Assembly (NCBI RefSeq): GCF_013373065.1
Contig: NZ_JABXIN010000003.1
Coordinates: 248,001 to 312,000, forward strand
Source: Algoriphagus sp.
GTDB lineage: Bacteria; Bacteroidota; Bacteroidia; Cytophagales; Cyclobacteriaceae
Length of the DNA: 64,000 bases
Direction: 5' to 3'
Shown here: in pieces, positions 16,346 through 24,640 of the stretch
How positions within the stretch are numbered: the first letter of the stretch is position 1
How the letters are laid out: the number at the start of each line of letters is the position of its first letter
Translations under genes and position numbers: made by a program
The notes under the pieces: model-generated
What the model was told of the DNA's origin: nothing
Seen by the model: the letters and a program-made list of their open reading frames with translations, nothing else
The model's database searches: none

Positions 16346-18592
16346 TCATGCTAATCCATTCAAATCATGAATGAACGGTTGATTGTAGAATCGTTTCCCT
16401 GTAGCTTGATAAAGCGCATTGGCTAGGGCGGCAAAAACTGGAGGGTAGGCAGGTTCTCCCAAACCAGTTGGATCTACCTGACTCGCTACAAAATGAGTTT
16501 CAATTTCTTTTGGAGCTTCTTTTAATCGAATCATTCGGTACTGATCAAAATTACTTCGATCAGGAGCCCCGCTGATAAATTTCAATTCTCCAAACATGGC
16601 AGTACCGACTGCATCCACTACTGCTCCTTCACAAAGATTTTTGGAGGCATCTGGATTAATTAAAATACCGCAATCAATTGCCTGTGTTACTTTTTCGATC
16701 TTGACTTGGCTGTTTTCTATTTTCAAATCTAATACCTGTGCTGCATAGCTATTATGACAGAAATAGGCCGAAACTCCTCTTGAAATTCCTTCAGTTTTCT
16801 GATCCCAATTGGATTTCTCCTTGACCAAATTCAAGACTCCTGCATAGCGCTCTGGATCATAGTCGTTCCTATCTCCGACAGGATTGTTTTTGGCTTTTTC
16901 CAAAAGCGAAAGACGGAATTCGATGGGGTCTTTATTGACTGCTTCTGCGATTTCATCCAAAAATGATTGTTCGGCAGCAGCGATAAAGTTGGACCGAGGG
17001 GCACGGAAAGACCCAACGGTGATATTGGAAGGAACGATCCATTCTTCGGCTAAGTAATTGTCCACAGCTCCTGCAGGGAATCGATTCGCATAGAGAGGAG
17101 GCTCTACCAAGCCCCCCGCATTGACGTGGAATCCAATTAAATTATTGTCCTTGTCCAATGCAGCCCGGTAGGTTGCTTGGTACATTGGTCTATAGATTCC
17201 TCCTGTCATATCGTCTTCTCTGGTATAGATCAGTTTGATAGGAGCATTGACTTTTTGGGAAATAACCGCTGCTTCAATCAGCCAATGTGCATAGGAGCGC
17301 CTTCCATATCCACCTCCCAAACGAGTCATTTCGATGTTGATATTTTCAAGGGGTAAACCTAGCCGGGCAGAAAGTGCTTGTTCTGTGAGTTCAGGCTTTT
17401 GTAAGGGGCCGGCACAATCAACTTGATCTCCTTGGACATGCGCAAAGAAATTCATTGGTTCCATGCAGTTGTGTGCTAAAAAAGGGCCGTGATAGGTTCT
17501 TTCAATGATTTTGGCAGCAGTAGCGAAAGCAGCTTCTGGGTTCCCGTCTTTCCGAACAGTTTGAGCATTTTTTGATGCCGCTGTCATTTTTTGAGTTTGT
17601 AGATCATGGTTTTCCAGGCCTTTGGGAATAGTCCGTACTTCCTTTCGGCCGAACCAATCCCGATTTTCATCATAGGTAGAAAACTCTTCCCATTCGACTT
17701 TCACAGCCTTTTTTGCATTCATTACCTCCCAGGTGGACTTACCTACGATTGCTACTAAATCAGTGAAACTTGTAGTATCAAAAAAGGTACGTTCGTAATC
17801 GTCTTGATGGGATTTAATCTGAAAAATATCCCTTATCCCCGACATTGTTATAGCCTGGGAAGCGTCAAAGGATTTGAGGCGCAAACCATGGGCAGGGGGA
17901 TGAATAATCATCGCGATTAGCATGCCCTCCTTTTTGTAATCTATTCCAAATAGTGGTTTCCCGGTGACTATGTTTTTACTCTCTACGTTTTTATGGGACT
18001 TGCCGATAAGGTTGAATTCGGAAATCTCTTTTAATTCAACTTCCTTAGGAATTTCCAGGGTGGCAGCAAGAGAACCCATTTCACCATAATTTGCTTTTTT
18101 TCCACTGGCTTTATGTTCTAAAATTCCAGCGGAAGTAGTGATTTCATTAGCAGGGACATTCCAGGTTTGCGCTGCGGCAGCAACCAAGAGCGCTCTTGCC
18201 GTGGCTCCTGCAGTCCGCAAGGGAATCCATCCGATTCGGATCGCTTGACTTCCTCCAATAAATTGCCGGGTGAAATTATCAGTATCCAAAGGGGCTTGTT
18301 CGACCACCACATTTTTCCAATCTGCATCCAATTCCTCCGCTACGATCAAGGGCATTGAGGTTTTGACATTTTGACCTCCTTCTGGATTTGGAGACATGAT
18401 CGTAATCAATCCATTTTTTCCAATTTTGATATAGCCATTCAGTCCAAACCACTCCTTTGGCAAGCCCAATTTTTCCAACTCCTTGGGTTTGCATCCACTC
18501 AGCCAGTTGAAGCTCAGAAGTAATCCTCCACCTGCAAGGGCAGAGACTTTGAGAAACGATCGGCGATTGAGTTTTTCGGATGTAGTGGCCAT
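16346..18592 (-). CDS. Molybdopterin-binding oxidoreductase large subunit (IorB-like), copy 1
   Basis: 748 residues, closely similar along its whole length to the product of 13512-15773. It has the same Tat leader type (NRRSFLKVSALAGGGLLLSF, then SGC), the cofactor loop RLGGGYGRRSYAHW (about 425) and the catalytic PTGLGEPAYPPVFAALANAL near the C-terminus. It also keeps the GSFRAPRSNFIAAAEQSFLD segment. The differences are spread evenly, as expected for an old duplication, and both copies keep key motifs, so both are probably active. It is first in the predicted transcript, followed after 101 bases by the small subunit and then copy 2. Confidence 0.92.
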   Translation of the reverse strand: MATTSEKLNRRSFLKVSALAGGGLLLSFNWLSGCKPKELEKLGLPKEWFGLNGYIKIGKNGLITIMSPNPEGGQNVKTSMPLIVAEELDADWKNVVVEQAPLDTDNFTRQFIGGSQAIRIGWIPLRTAGATARALLVAAAAQTWNVPANEITTSAGILEHKASGKKANYGEMGSLAATLEIPKEVELKEISEFNLIGKSHKNVESKNIVTGKPLFGIDYKKEGMLIAMIIHPPAHGLRLKSFDASQAITMSGIRDIFQIKSHQDDYERTFFDTTSFTDLVAIVGKSTWEVMNAKKAVKVEWEEFSTYDENRDWFGRKEVRTIPKGLENHDLQTQKMTAASKNAQTVRKDGNPEAAFATAAKIIERTYHGPFLAHNCMEPMNFFAHVQGDQVDCAGPLQKPELTEQALSARLGLPLENINIEMTRLGGGYGRRSYAHWLIEAAVISQKVNAPIKLIYTREDDMTGGIYRPMYQATYRAALDKDNNLIGFHVNAGGLVEPPLYANRFPAGAVDNYLAEEWIVPSNITVGSFRAPRSNFIAAAEQSFLDEIAEAVNKDPIEFRLSLLEKAKNNPVGDRNDYDPERYAGVLNLVKEKSNWDQKTEGISRGVSAYFCHNSYAAQVLDLKIENSQVKIEKVTQAIDCGILINPDASKNLCEGAVVDAVGTAMFGELKFISGAPDRSNFDQYRMIRLKEAPKEIETHFVASQVDPTGLGEPAYPPVFAALANALYQATGKRFYNQPFIHDLNGLA

Positions 18593-18708
18593 AAATTCAA
18601 GACTTTGAAATTCAATTAGGTCAATTCCAATATGTTGTCAAAGGTTTTTTCCATAAACAGAACCAATTACCAAAATTAATTTGGGGAGATAAAAGAATGT
18701 TACACAAC

Positions 18709-19323
18709 TCAAATCATTCCGATTCGCTTAAGCCATCCTTTGATTTGACTTTTTACTTCTATTTCTTTTTCACCTTTCATGACAAAAAGGATCCCATCCC
18801 GTTCTATCCCTCCCTTGGTGGAAAAACCTTCGAGGATGGGGCTGTTAGGACAGAGTTTCTCTACCGTTTCAAAACTGCTTCCGATTCCATAGCCTGCATT
18901 CGTATTGAATGGTATGACTGTTTTTCCACTCAGATCATATTGATTGAGAAAGCTTTTTAAGGGCGGTGGAAGCTGCATGCCCCAGGTGGGAAAGCCCACG
19001 AATATGATCCCGTAGGATTCCATTTCTGGGATTTTTGTTTTGAGCACAGGAAAAAACCCGCTTTCATTTTCCCTGGCTACCTGATCTACAATCGCCCGAT
19101 AATTTTCGGGGTAGGGAGTTACCAGCTCCAATTCTACCAAGTCTCCACCTACTTCCCGATGAATCATTTCCGCCACGGCCTTGGTGTTTTTGGTTCGGGA
19201 GAGGTACGCAATGAGGATTTTATCGGATTCCACCTGAGTTTTTTCCATACTCACCTCAGGTTTGGTTTGGCAAGAACCAAGCAGGGAGGAAAAGAAGAAA
19301 ATGCACAGAAAGAAAAGCCTCAA
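18709..19323 (-). CDS. Flavodoxin-like lipoprotein
   Basis: 204 residues. A lipoprotein signal (RLFFLCIFFFSSLLGSCQTK, cysteine about 18) precedes a flavodoxin domain. The FMN phosphate loop reads AYLSRTKNTKAVAEMIHREV, with the S/T-rich pattern of the family. The aromatic loop GFPTWGMQLPPPLKSFL follows, then the third loop PFNTNAGYGIGSSFET. A periplasmic FMN protein could carry electrons or act as a quinone/flavin reductase; the target is unknown. The only plausible start is TTG at 19323, 13 bases after the stop of the NTF2-like gene, with which it is probably co-transcribed. Confidence 0.88.
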   Translation of the reverse strand: MRLFFLCIFFFSSLLGSCQTKPEVSMEKTQVESDKILIAYLSRTKNTKAVAEMIHREVGGDLVELELVTPYPENYRAIVDQVARENESGFFPVLKTKIPEMESYGIIFVGFPTWGMQLPPPLKSFLNQYDLSGKTVIPFNTNAGYGIGSSFETVEKLCPNSPILEGFSTKGGIERDGILFVMKGEKEIEVKSQIKGWLKRIGMI

Positions 19324-19336
19324 CTTTTTATTGTTT

Positions 19337-19798
19337 TCAATTTCCTCCTGGAGTCATGAGTTTGGTAAAGGAAAGTGAACCCAATTTCCAGGCTCCGTCC
19401 TTTTTGATATAAACTTCAGTGACCATAAAAGGATTGGTTACTTCATTTCCTCCTACCACGGCCAGAAGTGTAATGCGATTGAGGAGGATGGCGGTGTCCT
19501 CTATGATTTCTACCGAAACCTCATGAATGTCGGCTTGCTTGTACCAAATGAATCCATTACGGATGATCTCCACTTCCCGATCTTTGCCCCAAGCGCCGCC
19601 CATGTGGACGAAAACAGATTTGTCGTCAAAAAGCTCTGCGAGCTTGTCCGCATTTTTGTCTGCCATCCATTGCCATTTGGTTTTGGAGAGCTCGATTAGT
19701 TCTTGTTTGGGAGTTTCATTTTGGGAAAAAACCAAAGAAGAGTTGAAAAACAGGAAGATAAATACCAGGGCTGATATTGTTAGGCATATTTTTTTCAT
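19337..19798 (-). CDS. Secreted NTF2-like protein (SnoaL/DUF4440 type), copy 2
   Basis: 153 residues: a signal peptide (LTISALVFIFLFFNSSLVFS) then one NTF2-like cone domain. Core features are SKTKWQWMADKNADKLAELF, DDKSVFVHMGGAWGKDREVE and the strands AILLNRITLLAVV and GAWKLGSLSFTKL. Proteins of this fold are small-molecule isomerases, dehydratases or binders, and the sequence gives no catalytic set I can name. It is about half identical by eye to the neighbour at 19805-20257, a tandem duplication. It lies between that copy and the flavodoxin gene. Confidence 0.85.
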   Translation of the reverse strand: MKKICLTISALVFIFLFFNSSLVFSQNETPKQELIELSKTKWQWMADKNADKLAELFDDKSVFVHMGGAWGKDREVEIIRNGFIWYKQADIHEVSVEIIEDTAILLNRITLLAVVGGNEVTNPFMVTEVYIKKDGAWKLGSLSFTKLMTPGGN

Positions 19799-19804
19799 GG
19801 GAAA

Positions 19805-20257
19805 TTATTTCTGGATTTCGTGAGTATCCCTCACACTGCTAAAGGTCAATGCGAGCATTTTCCAGTCATTGTCTTGCTTTTGGTATACTTCAGTAACGGT
19901 GAACTCGGTGACTACATCACTACCTCGGACAAAGGCCGTGAGCGTAATTCTATTCCAGACCACAGCAGTGTTTCCAAACAATTCAACTGCTGAATCATGG
20001 ACCTCTGCATTTTTGTACCAAATGCTTCCCGATTCGATTATTTCTAATTCTCTTGGAGTAGTCCAGGTGCCGCTCATGTGCACAAATTTAGCCTGGGGAT
20101 CAAAGAGCTTTTCCAACTGGTCCACATCCTTTTCAGCCATCCATTTCCATTTGACCATGGATAGCTCGAGGACCTCATTTTCAGTTTGGGAAGACTGACC
20201 GTAAGTAAAGCTTATGAACGAAATAAGAACGAGGAGAAATAGCGTTGGTTTTTTCAT
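19805..20257 (-). CDS. Secreted NTF2-like protein (SnoaL/DUF4440 type), copy 1
   Basis: About 150 residues from ATG at 20257 (MKKPTLFLLVLISFISFTYG signal peptide). The mature domain parallels copy 2: SMVKWKWMAEKDVDQLEKLF, DPQAKFVHMSGTWTTPRELE, ESGSIWYKNAEVHDSAVELF and AVVWNRITLTAFV. An in-frame extension to 20290 would precede the signal peptide and is rejected. It is the first gene of a likely three-gene unit (copy 1, copy 2, flavodoxin), divergent from the AraC-type regulator at 20765. Confidence 0.85.
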   Translation of the reverse strand: MKKPTLFLLVLISFISFTYGQSSQTENEVLELSMVKWKWMAEKDVDQLEKLFDPQAKFVHMSGTWTTPRELEIIESGSIWYKNAEVHDSAVELFGNTAVVWNRITLTAFVRGSDVVTEFTVTEVYQKQDNDWKMLALTFSSVRDTHEIQK

Positions 20258-20764
20258 GGTCAAAATGATTTTGGGAGAATTAGAATACAAAAATCAACTG
20301 ATAATTGCTGAAAAAGATACATTTTTCAAACCAATACCTATAAAAATCAAATATAGAGTAGAAATAAAGCCTTTTTTTAGTTGGCAAAAAAACAACTCCA
20401 AGGAGTCGGCTCTTCAAGTATTTTTGATTTCAAGTATTGGAAAAGGCTTTTTCCCTAAAGGAATGTTTGAATTGTATAAGTTTTAATTTGAAATTGATTA
20501 TCTCGACAGGGCTGTTAATGGAGAAATTTGTAGTATAATTTCATTGATTTACATTTCATCTGTCCTGCCATTTGATCAAATATGAATGGTAATGCGAAAC
20601 CTTGAGTTATTAGTTTTCAATTACTTCTTATTTCTTTTGCCTTGATTTTAGTAAGTCATAATTAAAAATCGAAAAACTTCAACTCCAGCCTCTTCGGAGA
20701 TGATTTGGTTTGGATTAGGGGTCTTTTATTCAAGATTAATTATTCTCAGTTAAAAAATAAACCC
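20258..20764. other. Intergenic region between NTF2-like operon and AraC-type gene
   Basis: About 507 bases, clearly AT-rich, between divergent genes. A plus-strand open frame at 20214-20486 overlaps the NTF2-like signal peptide in antisense and has no recognisable domain, so I do not call it. I found no clear hairpin and no full promoter match in this stretch. It presumably contains the start sites of both divergent units and the AraC-type operator. Confidence 0.5.
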
Positions 20765-21664
20765 ATGGACTCCAACGAAAGCCTGGAAGAATTTTATAAG
20801 CGAAAATTTAACTGGATTCCGGAAAGTCTTGCTTCGGAAATAGGTCATTTTAATATTTTCCGACTCGAGCCCTACCTGGAAGGGAAAATGAAGGCTGTTC
20901 CTTACCGAAAGCGGGATTTTTACAAAATCATGCTAGTAAGAGGTGCGGGCACCGTGCACTACGCAGACAGGGTCAATGAGGTGAAAAAGCAAGCCCTGTC
21001 CTTTTCCAATCCCTTGGTTCCCTACAAATGGGATCATCTAGCCCCAGATACCAAAGGAATCTACTGCATTTTCAACCCACACTTCTTCATGAACTTTGGG
21101 CAAATCCAGCAATATGAGGTTTTTCATCCTAATGGGATCCATGTTTTTGAACTTGAAGATAAGGAGGTAAAGGAGGTGGAGCGGATTTTTGAAAAGATGG
21201 AATCTGAATTCAATTCCGAATACAAATACAAATACGATGCGCTTCGGGCCTTGATTTTAGAGCTGATTCATTTTGGGATGAAACTCCAGCCAGCTGAGAT
21301 TCAGAAAACCCAACACGGAAACGCTTCCCTGAGAATCGCTTCCATCTTTTTGGAACTGCTGGAAAGGCAATTTCCCATCGATGAAACCCATCAGTCCATC
21401 GGCATAAGAAGCCCCTCGGATTTTGCTGATCAACTTAATATCCACGTGAATCACCTCAATCGGGCTGTCAAAGAAATGACAGGAAAGACAACTTCCCAAC
21501 TTATAGCTGAGCGCCTTTTGCAAGAATCGAAAATTCTGCTCAAGCAAAGTAACTGGAACGTATCCGAAATAGCCTTTGGATTGGGATTTACGGAAGTCAC
21601 CCACTTCAATAATTTCTTTAAAAAGCATGTATCTTTAACACCTACACAGTATCGAAAAGGGTGA
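20765..21664 (+). CDS. AraC-family transcriptional regulator
   Basis: About 299 residues. The N-terminal part is a cupin-like sensing domain (FNIFRLEPYLEGK, RDFYKIMLVRGAGTVHYADR). The C-terminal 100 residues form the paired helix-turn-helix: SDFADQLNIHVNHLNRAVKE for the first and SEIAFGLGFTEVTHFNNFFK for the second, closing with LTPTQYRKG. I start it at ATG 20765 (MDSNESLEEFYK), because the extension to 20705 lacks family character. Divergent orientation suggests it controls the NTF2-like/flavodoxin genes, which is an inference. The ligand is unknown. Confidence 0.93.
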   Translation: MDSNESLEEFYKRKFNWIPESLASEIGHFNIFRLEPYLEGKMKAVPYRKRDFYKIMLVRGAGTVHYADRVNEVKKQALSFSNPLVPYKWDHLAPDTKGIYCIFNPHFFMNFGQIQQYEVFHPNGIHVFELEDKEVKEVERIFEKMESEFNSEYKYKYDALRALILELIHFGMKLQPAEIQKTQHGNASLRIASIFLELLERQFPIDETHQSIGIRSPSDFADQLNIHVNHLNRAVKEMTGKTTSQLIAERLLQESKILLKQSNWNVSEIAFGLGFTEVTHFNNFFKKHVSLTPTQYRKG

Positions 21665-21730
21665 CGTCTGGTTGAAACCATTTAACCTATTTAAGTTTTC
21701 TACTGTGGAAAAAATACCTATTCTAGCAAA

Positions 21731-22711
21731 ATGCTTCAAGACAGTTTTGGACGTGTTCACGATTATTTAAGGATTTCCCTCACGGATCATTGCAATTTCC
21801 GTTGTACCTACTGCATGCCAAAGGAGGAGATGGAGTGGATGCCTCAATCCAAACTCATGAGTAAAGATGAAGTCTTGAAATTAGCTGAGATTTTTATTCA
21901 ATTGGGAGTTAAGAAAATCCGCTTAACAGGAGGAGAACCGCTTGTTCGAAAGGAATTTCCTGAAATTCTTCAAAATCTTTCCAAATATCCGGTCGAATTA
22001 ACGCTTACCACCAATGGGGTTTTAATCCATAAACATCTTGATGCCTTGAAGGATGCTGGAGTTCGCTCGGTAAATGTTTCTTTGGATACTTTGAATCGGG
22101 AAAAATTCATCAAGCTTACCAGGAGAGATCAACTGGAGCAAGTGTGGAATAATATTCTCCTTCTTTTAGAAAATGGATTCCGGGTAAAAATCAATGCGGT
22201 TGCGCTTCATGGATTGATCGAGGACGAGATTTGTGATTTTGTAGCCCTGACTGAAAAGCTTCCAATCCACATGCGTTTCATTGAGTTTATGCCTTTCGCA
22301 GGCAATCACTGGCAAAGCAAAAAAGTGGTTACCGCGGCACAGATGCTGGATTTAGTTCGGGAAAAATACGAAATCGTCAAGTTGGAAGACAAAAAGCACG
22401 ATACGGCTAAAAAGTATAAGGTTCCTAGTTTCGAAGGAACATTTGCATTCATCACTACTATGAGCGAAAATTTCTGTGCTGGCTGCAATCGGATACGCTT
22501 GACGGCAGACGGAAAGATCAAAAACTGTCTCTTTGGCAAAGAAGAATTGGATCTTTTAGGCGCATTGCGAAAGGGAGAAAACGTGGAGGAAATCATCCGT
22601 CTTTCAATTTCTAGAAAGCATAAAGCCTTGGGCGGTCAATTCGATCCAGATTACCTCAAAGCCAATCCGCAGGCTATCGAAAACCGAAGTATGATCAAAA
22701 TCGGAGGCTAA
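21731..22711 (+). CDS. moaA: GTP 3',8-cyclase (molybdenum cofactor biosynthesis)
   Basis: 326 residues. MoaA is a radical SAM enzyme making 3',8-cyclo-7,8-dihydro-GTP, the first step of molybdopterin synthesis. The N-terminal 4Fe-4S motif is CNFRCTYCMPKEEMEW. The C-terminal cluster motif is CAGCNRIRLTADGKIKNCLF. The chain ends in Gly-Gly (MIKIGG), as active MoaA needs. Also seen is IRLTGGEPLVRKEF. The TAA stop abuts the moeA ATG directly, so the two are co-transcribed. Its presence near molybdopterin oxidoreductases is functionally coherent. Confidence 0.97.
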   Translation: MLQDSFGRVHDYLRISLTDHCNFRCTYCMPKEEMEWMPQSKLMSKDEVLKLAEIFIQLGVKKIRLTGGEPLVRKEFPEILQNLSKYPVELTLTTNGVLIHKHLDALKDAGVRSVNVSLDTLNREKFIKLTRRDQLEQVWNNILLLLENGFRVKINAVALHGLIEDEICDFVALTEKLPIHMRFIEFMPFAGNHWQSKKVVTAAQMLDLVREKYEIVKLEDKKHDTAKKYKVPSFEGTFAFITTMSENFCAGCNRIRLTADGKIKNCLFGKEELDLLGALRKGENVEEIIRLSISRKHKALGGQFDPDYLKANPQAIENRSMIKIGG

Positions 22712-23887
22712 ATGATTTCTGTAAATGAAGCGAAGGCCATTCTCCAACAGCTTGACCTTCCTCGGCGAAAATTAACTTTACCCATACAAGCTGCTCAGGG
22801 TTTTTTCCTAGCTGAACCTATTTCCGCTCTTCTCGATGTTCCTTCCTTTGATAATTCAGCCATGGATGGCTATGCATTTTTATGGGAAGAGGGAGTGAAC
22901 AAATTGGAGCTGGTTGGAGAAGCTGCGGCAGGGTCAGCCAACCTTCCGAAAATCGAGAAAGGACAGGCGATACGGATTTTCACAGGAGCCCCCATGCCTA
23001 AAGGAGCGGATTCGGTAATTATGCAGGAGAAAGTTACTAGGAAGGGGAATTTGATTCATTTTGATCCGCTAGATGCTCATCAGGGAAATCATGTACGCTA
23101 CCGGGGAACTCAGTGCAAAAAAGGGTCAACCATTGCCCAAGCAGGTGCTGAGATAAGTCCAGGCCTGGTAAGTCTCTTGGCTTCGGTGGGAGTGGAAAAA
23201 GTAAAGGTCTTTCGAGCGCCCAAAGTTGCTCTCATTATCACCGGTAATGAGATTCAGGACTTGGGAACTGCACTAAGCTACGGTCAAATATACAATGCTA
23301 ACGGCCCAGCTTTGGAAACCTGGTTGAGAAGGCTGCAAGTGTCTGGAATCCAGCAAATCAAAGTTCAGGATCAAAAAGAAGCCGTAGTAGAGGCCCTTGC
23401 TCAAGCGCTGGAGGAATATGATCTGGTCATTTTTACCGGAGGGGTCTCCGTAGGAGATTACGATTTTGTTAAAGTTGCTTTGGAAGAGAACAAGGTCGAG
23501 CAGCTTTTTTACAAGTTGAAGCAAAGACCTGGAAAGCCCCTATATGCCGGGAAAAAGAATGGGAAAATAGTTTTTGCGCTTCCGGGAAATCCGGGTTCGG
23601 TACTTTCTTGCTTTTTGCAGTATGTCAAACCTGTAATTCAGACTTGGAAAGGGGATGTTGGAGCTTGGAGACATTTTCAAGAGCTTCCCTTAGCTCATGA
23701 TTTCGAAAAGAAAATCCCACTCACCCAATTTTTGAAAGCTAAAATCAAAGATGGAAAAGTGGAAGTACTTCAGGGGCAAGAATCCTTTAATTTGATTGCA
23801 TTTGGTCTGGCAGATGGATTTGTTGAGATTCCGGAAGAGTCATCATTTGTCGAATCAGGCACACCTTTGAGATTTTATCCTTGGTAA
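22712..23887 (+). CDS. moeA: Molybdopterin molybdotransferase
   Basis: 391 residues. MoeA inserts molybdate into adenylylated molybdopterin. The family landmarks are present: VPSFDNSAMDGYAF near residue 50, RIFTGAPMPKGADSVIMQE, VRYRGTQCKKGS, the nucleotide/cofactor-binding core VIFTGGVSVGDYDFVK, and LPGNPGSVLSCFLQYVKP. It begins immediately after moaA and its stop overlaps the first base of the next ATG (TAATG at 23885-23889). No mogA/moaB-type adenylyltransferase gene is in this window. Confidence 0.96.
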   Translation: MISVNEAKAILQQLDLPRRKLTLPIQAAQGFFLAEPISALLDVPSFDNSAMDGYAFLWEEGVNKLELVGEAAAGSANLPKIEKGQAIRIFTGAPMPKGADSVIMQEKVTRKGNLIHFDPLDAHQGNHVRYRGTQCKKGSTIAQAGAEISPGLVSLLASVGVEKVKVFRAPKVALIITGNEIQDLGTALSYGQIYNANGPALETWLRRLQVSGIQQIKVQDQKEAVVEALAQALEEYDLVIFTGGVSVGDYDFVKVALEENKVEQLFYKLKQRPGKPLYAGKKNGKIVFALPGNPGSVLSCFLQYVKPVIQTWKGDVGAWRHFQELPLAHDFEKKIPLTQFLKAKIKDGKVEVLQGQESFNLIAFGLADGFVEIPEESSFVESGTPLRFYPW

Positions 23888-24624
23888 TGGAAGACTTGAT
23901 TTACTACGGATTATTTTTCCTGATGCCTTTTGCGGCATTTTTATATGCCTCGGTGGGTCATGGGGGAGCGAGCTCCTATTTGATGATTTTAGCACTGTTG
24001 GGCTTTGCTCCGGAAGAAATCCGACCGACAGCATTGATTCTCAATATGATGGTGTCAATGGCTTCTTTTTTGAATTACCGCAAGGCAGGTGAATTCCCGA
24101 CGAGTCTCTTTTGGTCCCTGATTTTATTTTCAATTCCAGCTGCATACCTCGGTGGGACTATTTTATTGGATGCCTCTATTTATAAAAAAGTGTTGGGAGC
24201 TTTATTGCTTTTTCCTGCTTTGAAATTTGCTGGAGTTTTTCCTATCGCTGAGAAAAAGAAACTGGAGCGAAAATGGTGGATGGGGCCATTACTTGGCCTG
24301 CTCATTGGATTTTTATCAGGAATGATTGGGATAGGTGGGGGAATCATTCTTACACCTATCGTCTTGATGCTTGGATGGGCGGGAGTTAAAGAAACTGCGG
24401 CATTGAGTGCTTTATTCATTTTTTTGAATTCAGTTGCAGGCTTTTTAGGGGCAAGTATCTATGCGCTTCCCTTAAAAGAAGAACTTTGGATCCTGGTGCC
24501 CTTGACAGTAGCAGGAGGAATTTTGGGTGCCTATCTCGGAGCTAAAAAGTTTTCAGTCAAATCTTTAAAATACCTCTTAGCCTTTGTCTTGCTTTTTGCT
24601 TCTATCAAATTAATGTTGAGTTAG
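23887..24624 (+). CDS. TauE/SafE family membrane permease
   Basis: About 245 residues, predicted eight transmembrane helices. The repeat signature of the TauE/SafE (DUF81) family is clear: ASVGHGGASSYLMILALLGF in the first half and GFLSGMIGIGGGIILTPIVL in the second. Family members move sulfite, sulfonates or other small organic anions; the substrate here is unknown. ATG at 23887 shares one base with the moeA stop, so it is translationally coupled to molybdenum cofactor synthesis. A role in handling an anion related to that pathway is only an inference. Confidence 0.9.
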   Translation: MEDLIYYGLFFLMPFAAFLYASVGHGGASSYLMILALLGFAPEEIRPTALILNMMVSMASFLNYRKAGEFPTSLFWSLILFSIPAAYLGGTILLDASIYKKVLGALLLFPALKFAGVFPIAEKKKLERKWWMGPLLGLLIGFLSGMIGIGGGIILTPIVLMLGWAGVKETAALSALFIFLNSVAGFLGASIYALPLKEELWILVPLTVAGGILGAYLGAKKFSVKSLKYLLAFVLLFASIKLMLS

Positions 24625-24640
24625 GAGGTCCTTTTTGGGG

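Noticed and set aside
20214..20486. Plus-strand open frame of 90 codons in the AraC intergenic region
   Set aside because: It overlaps the NTF2-like signal peptide in antisense, is AT-rich and lysine-rich, and lacks any recognised motif.
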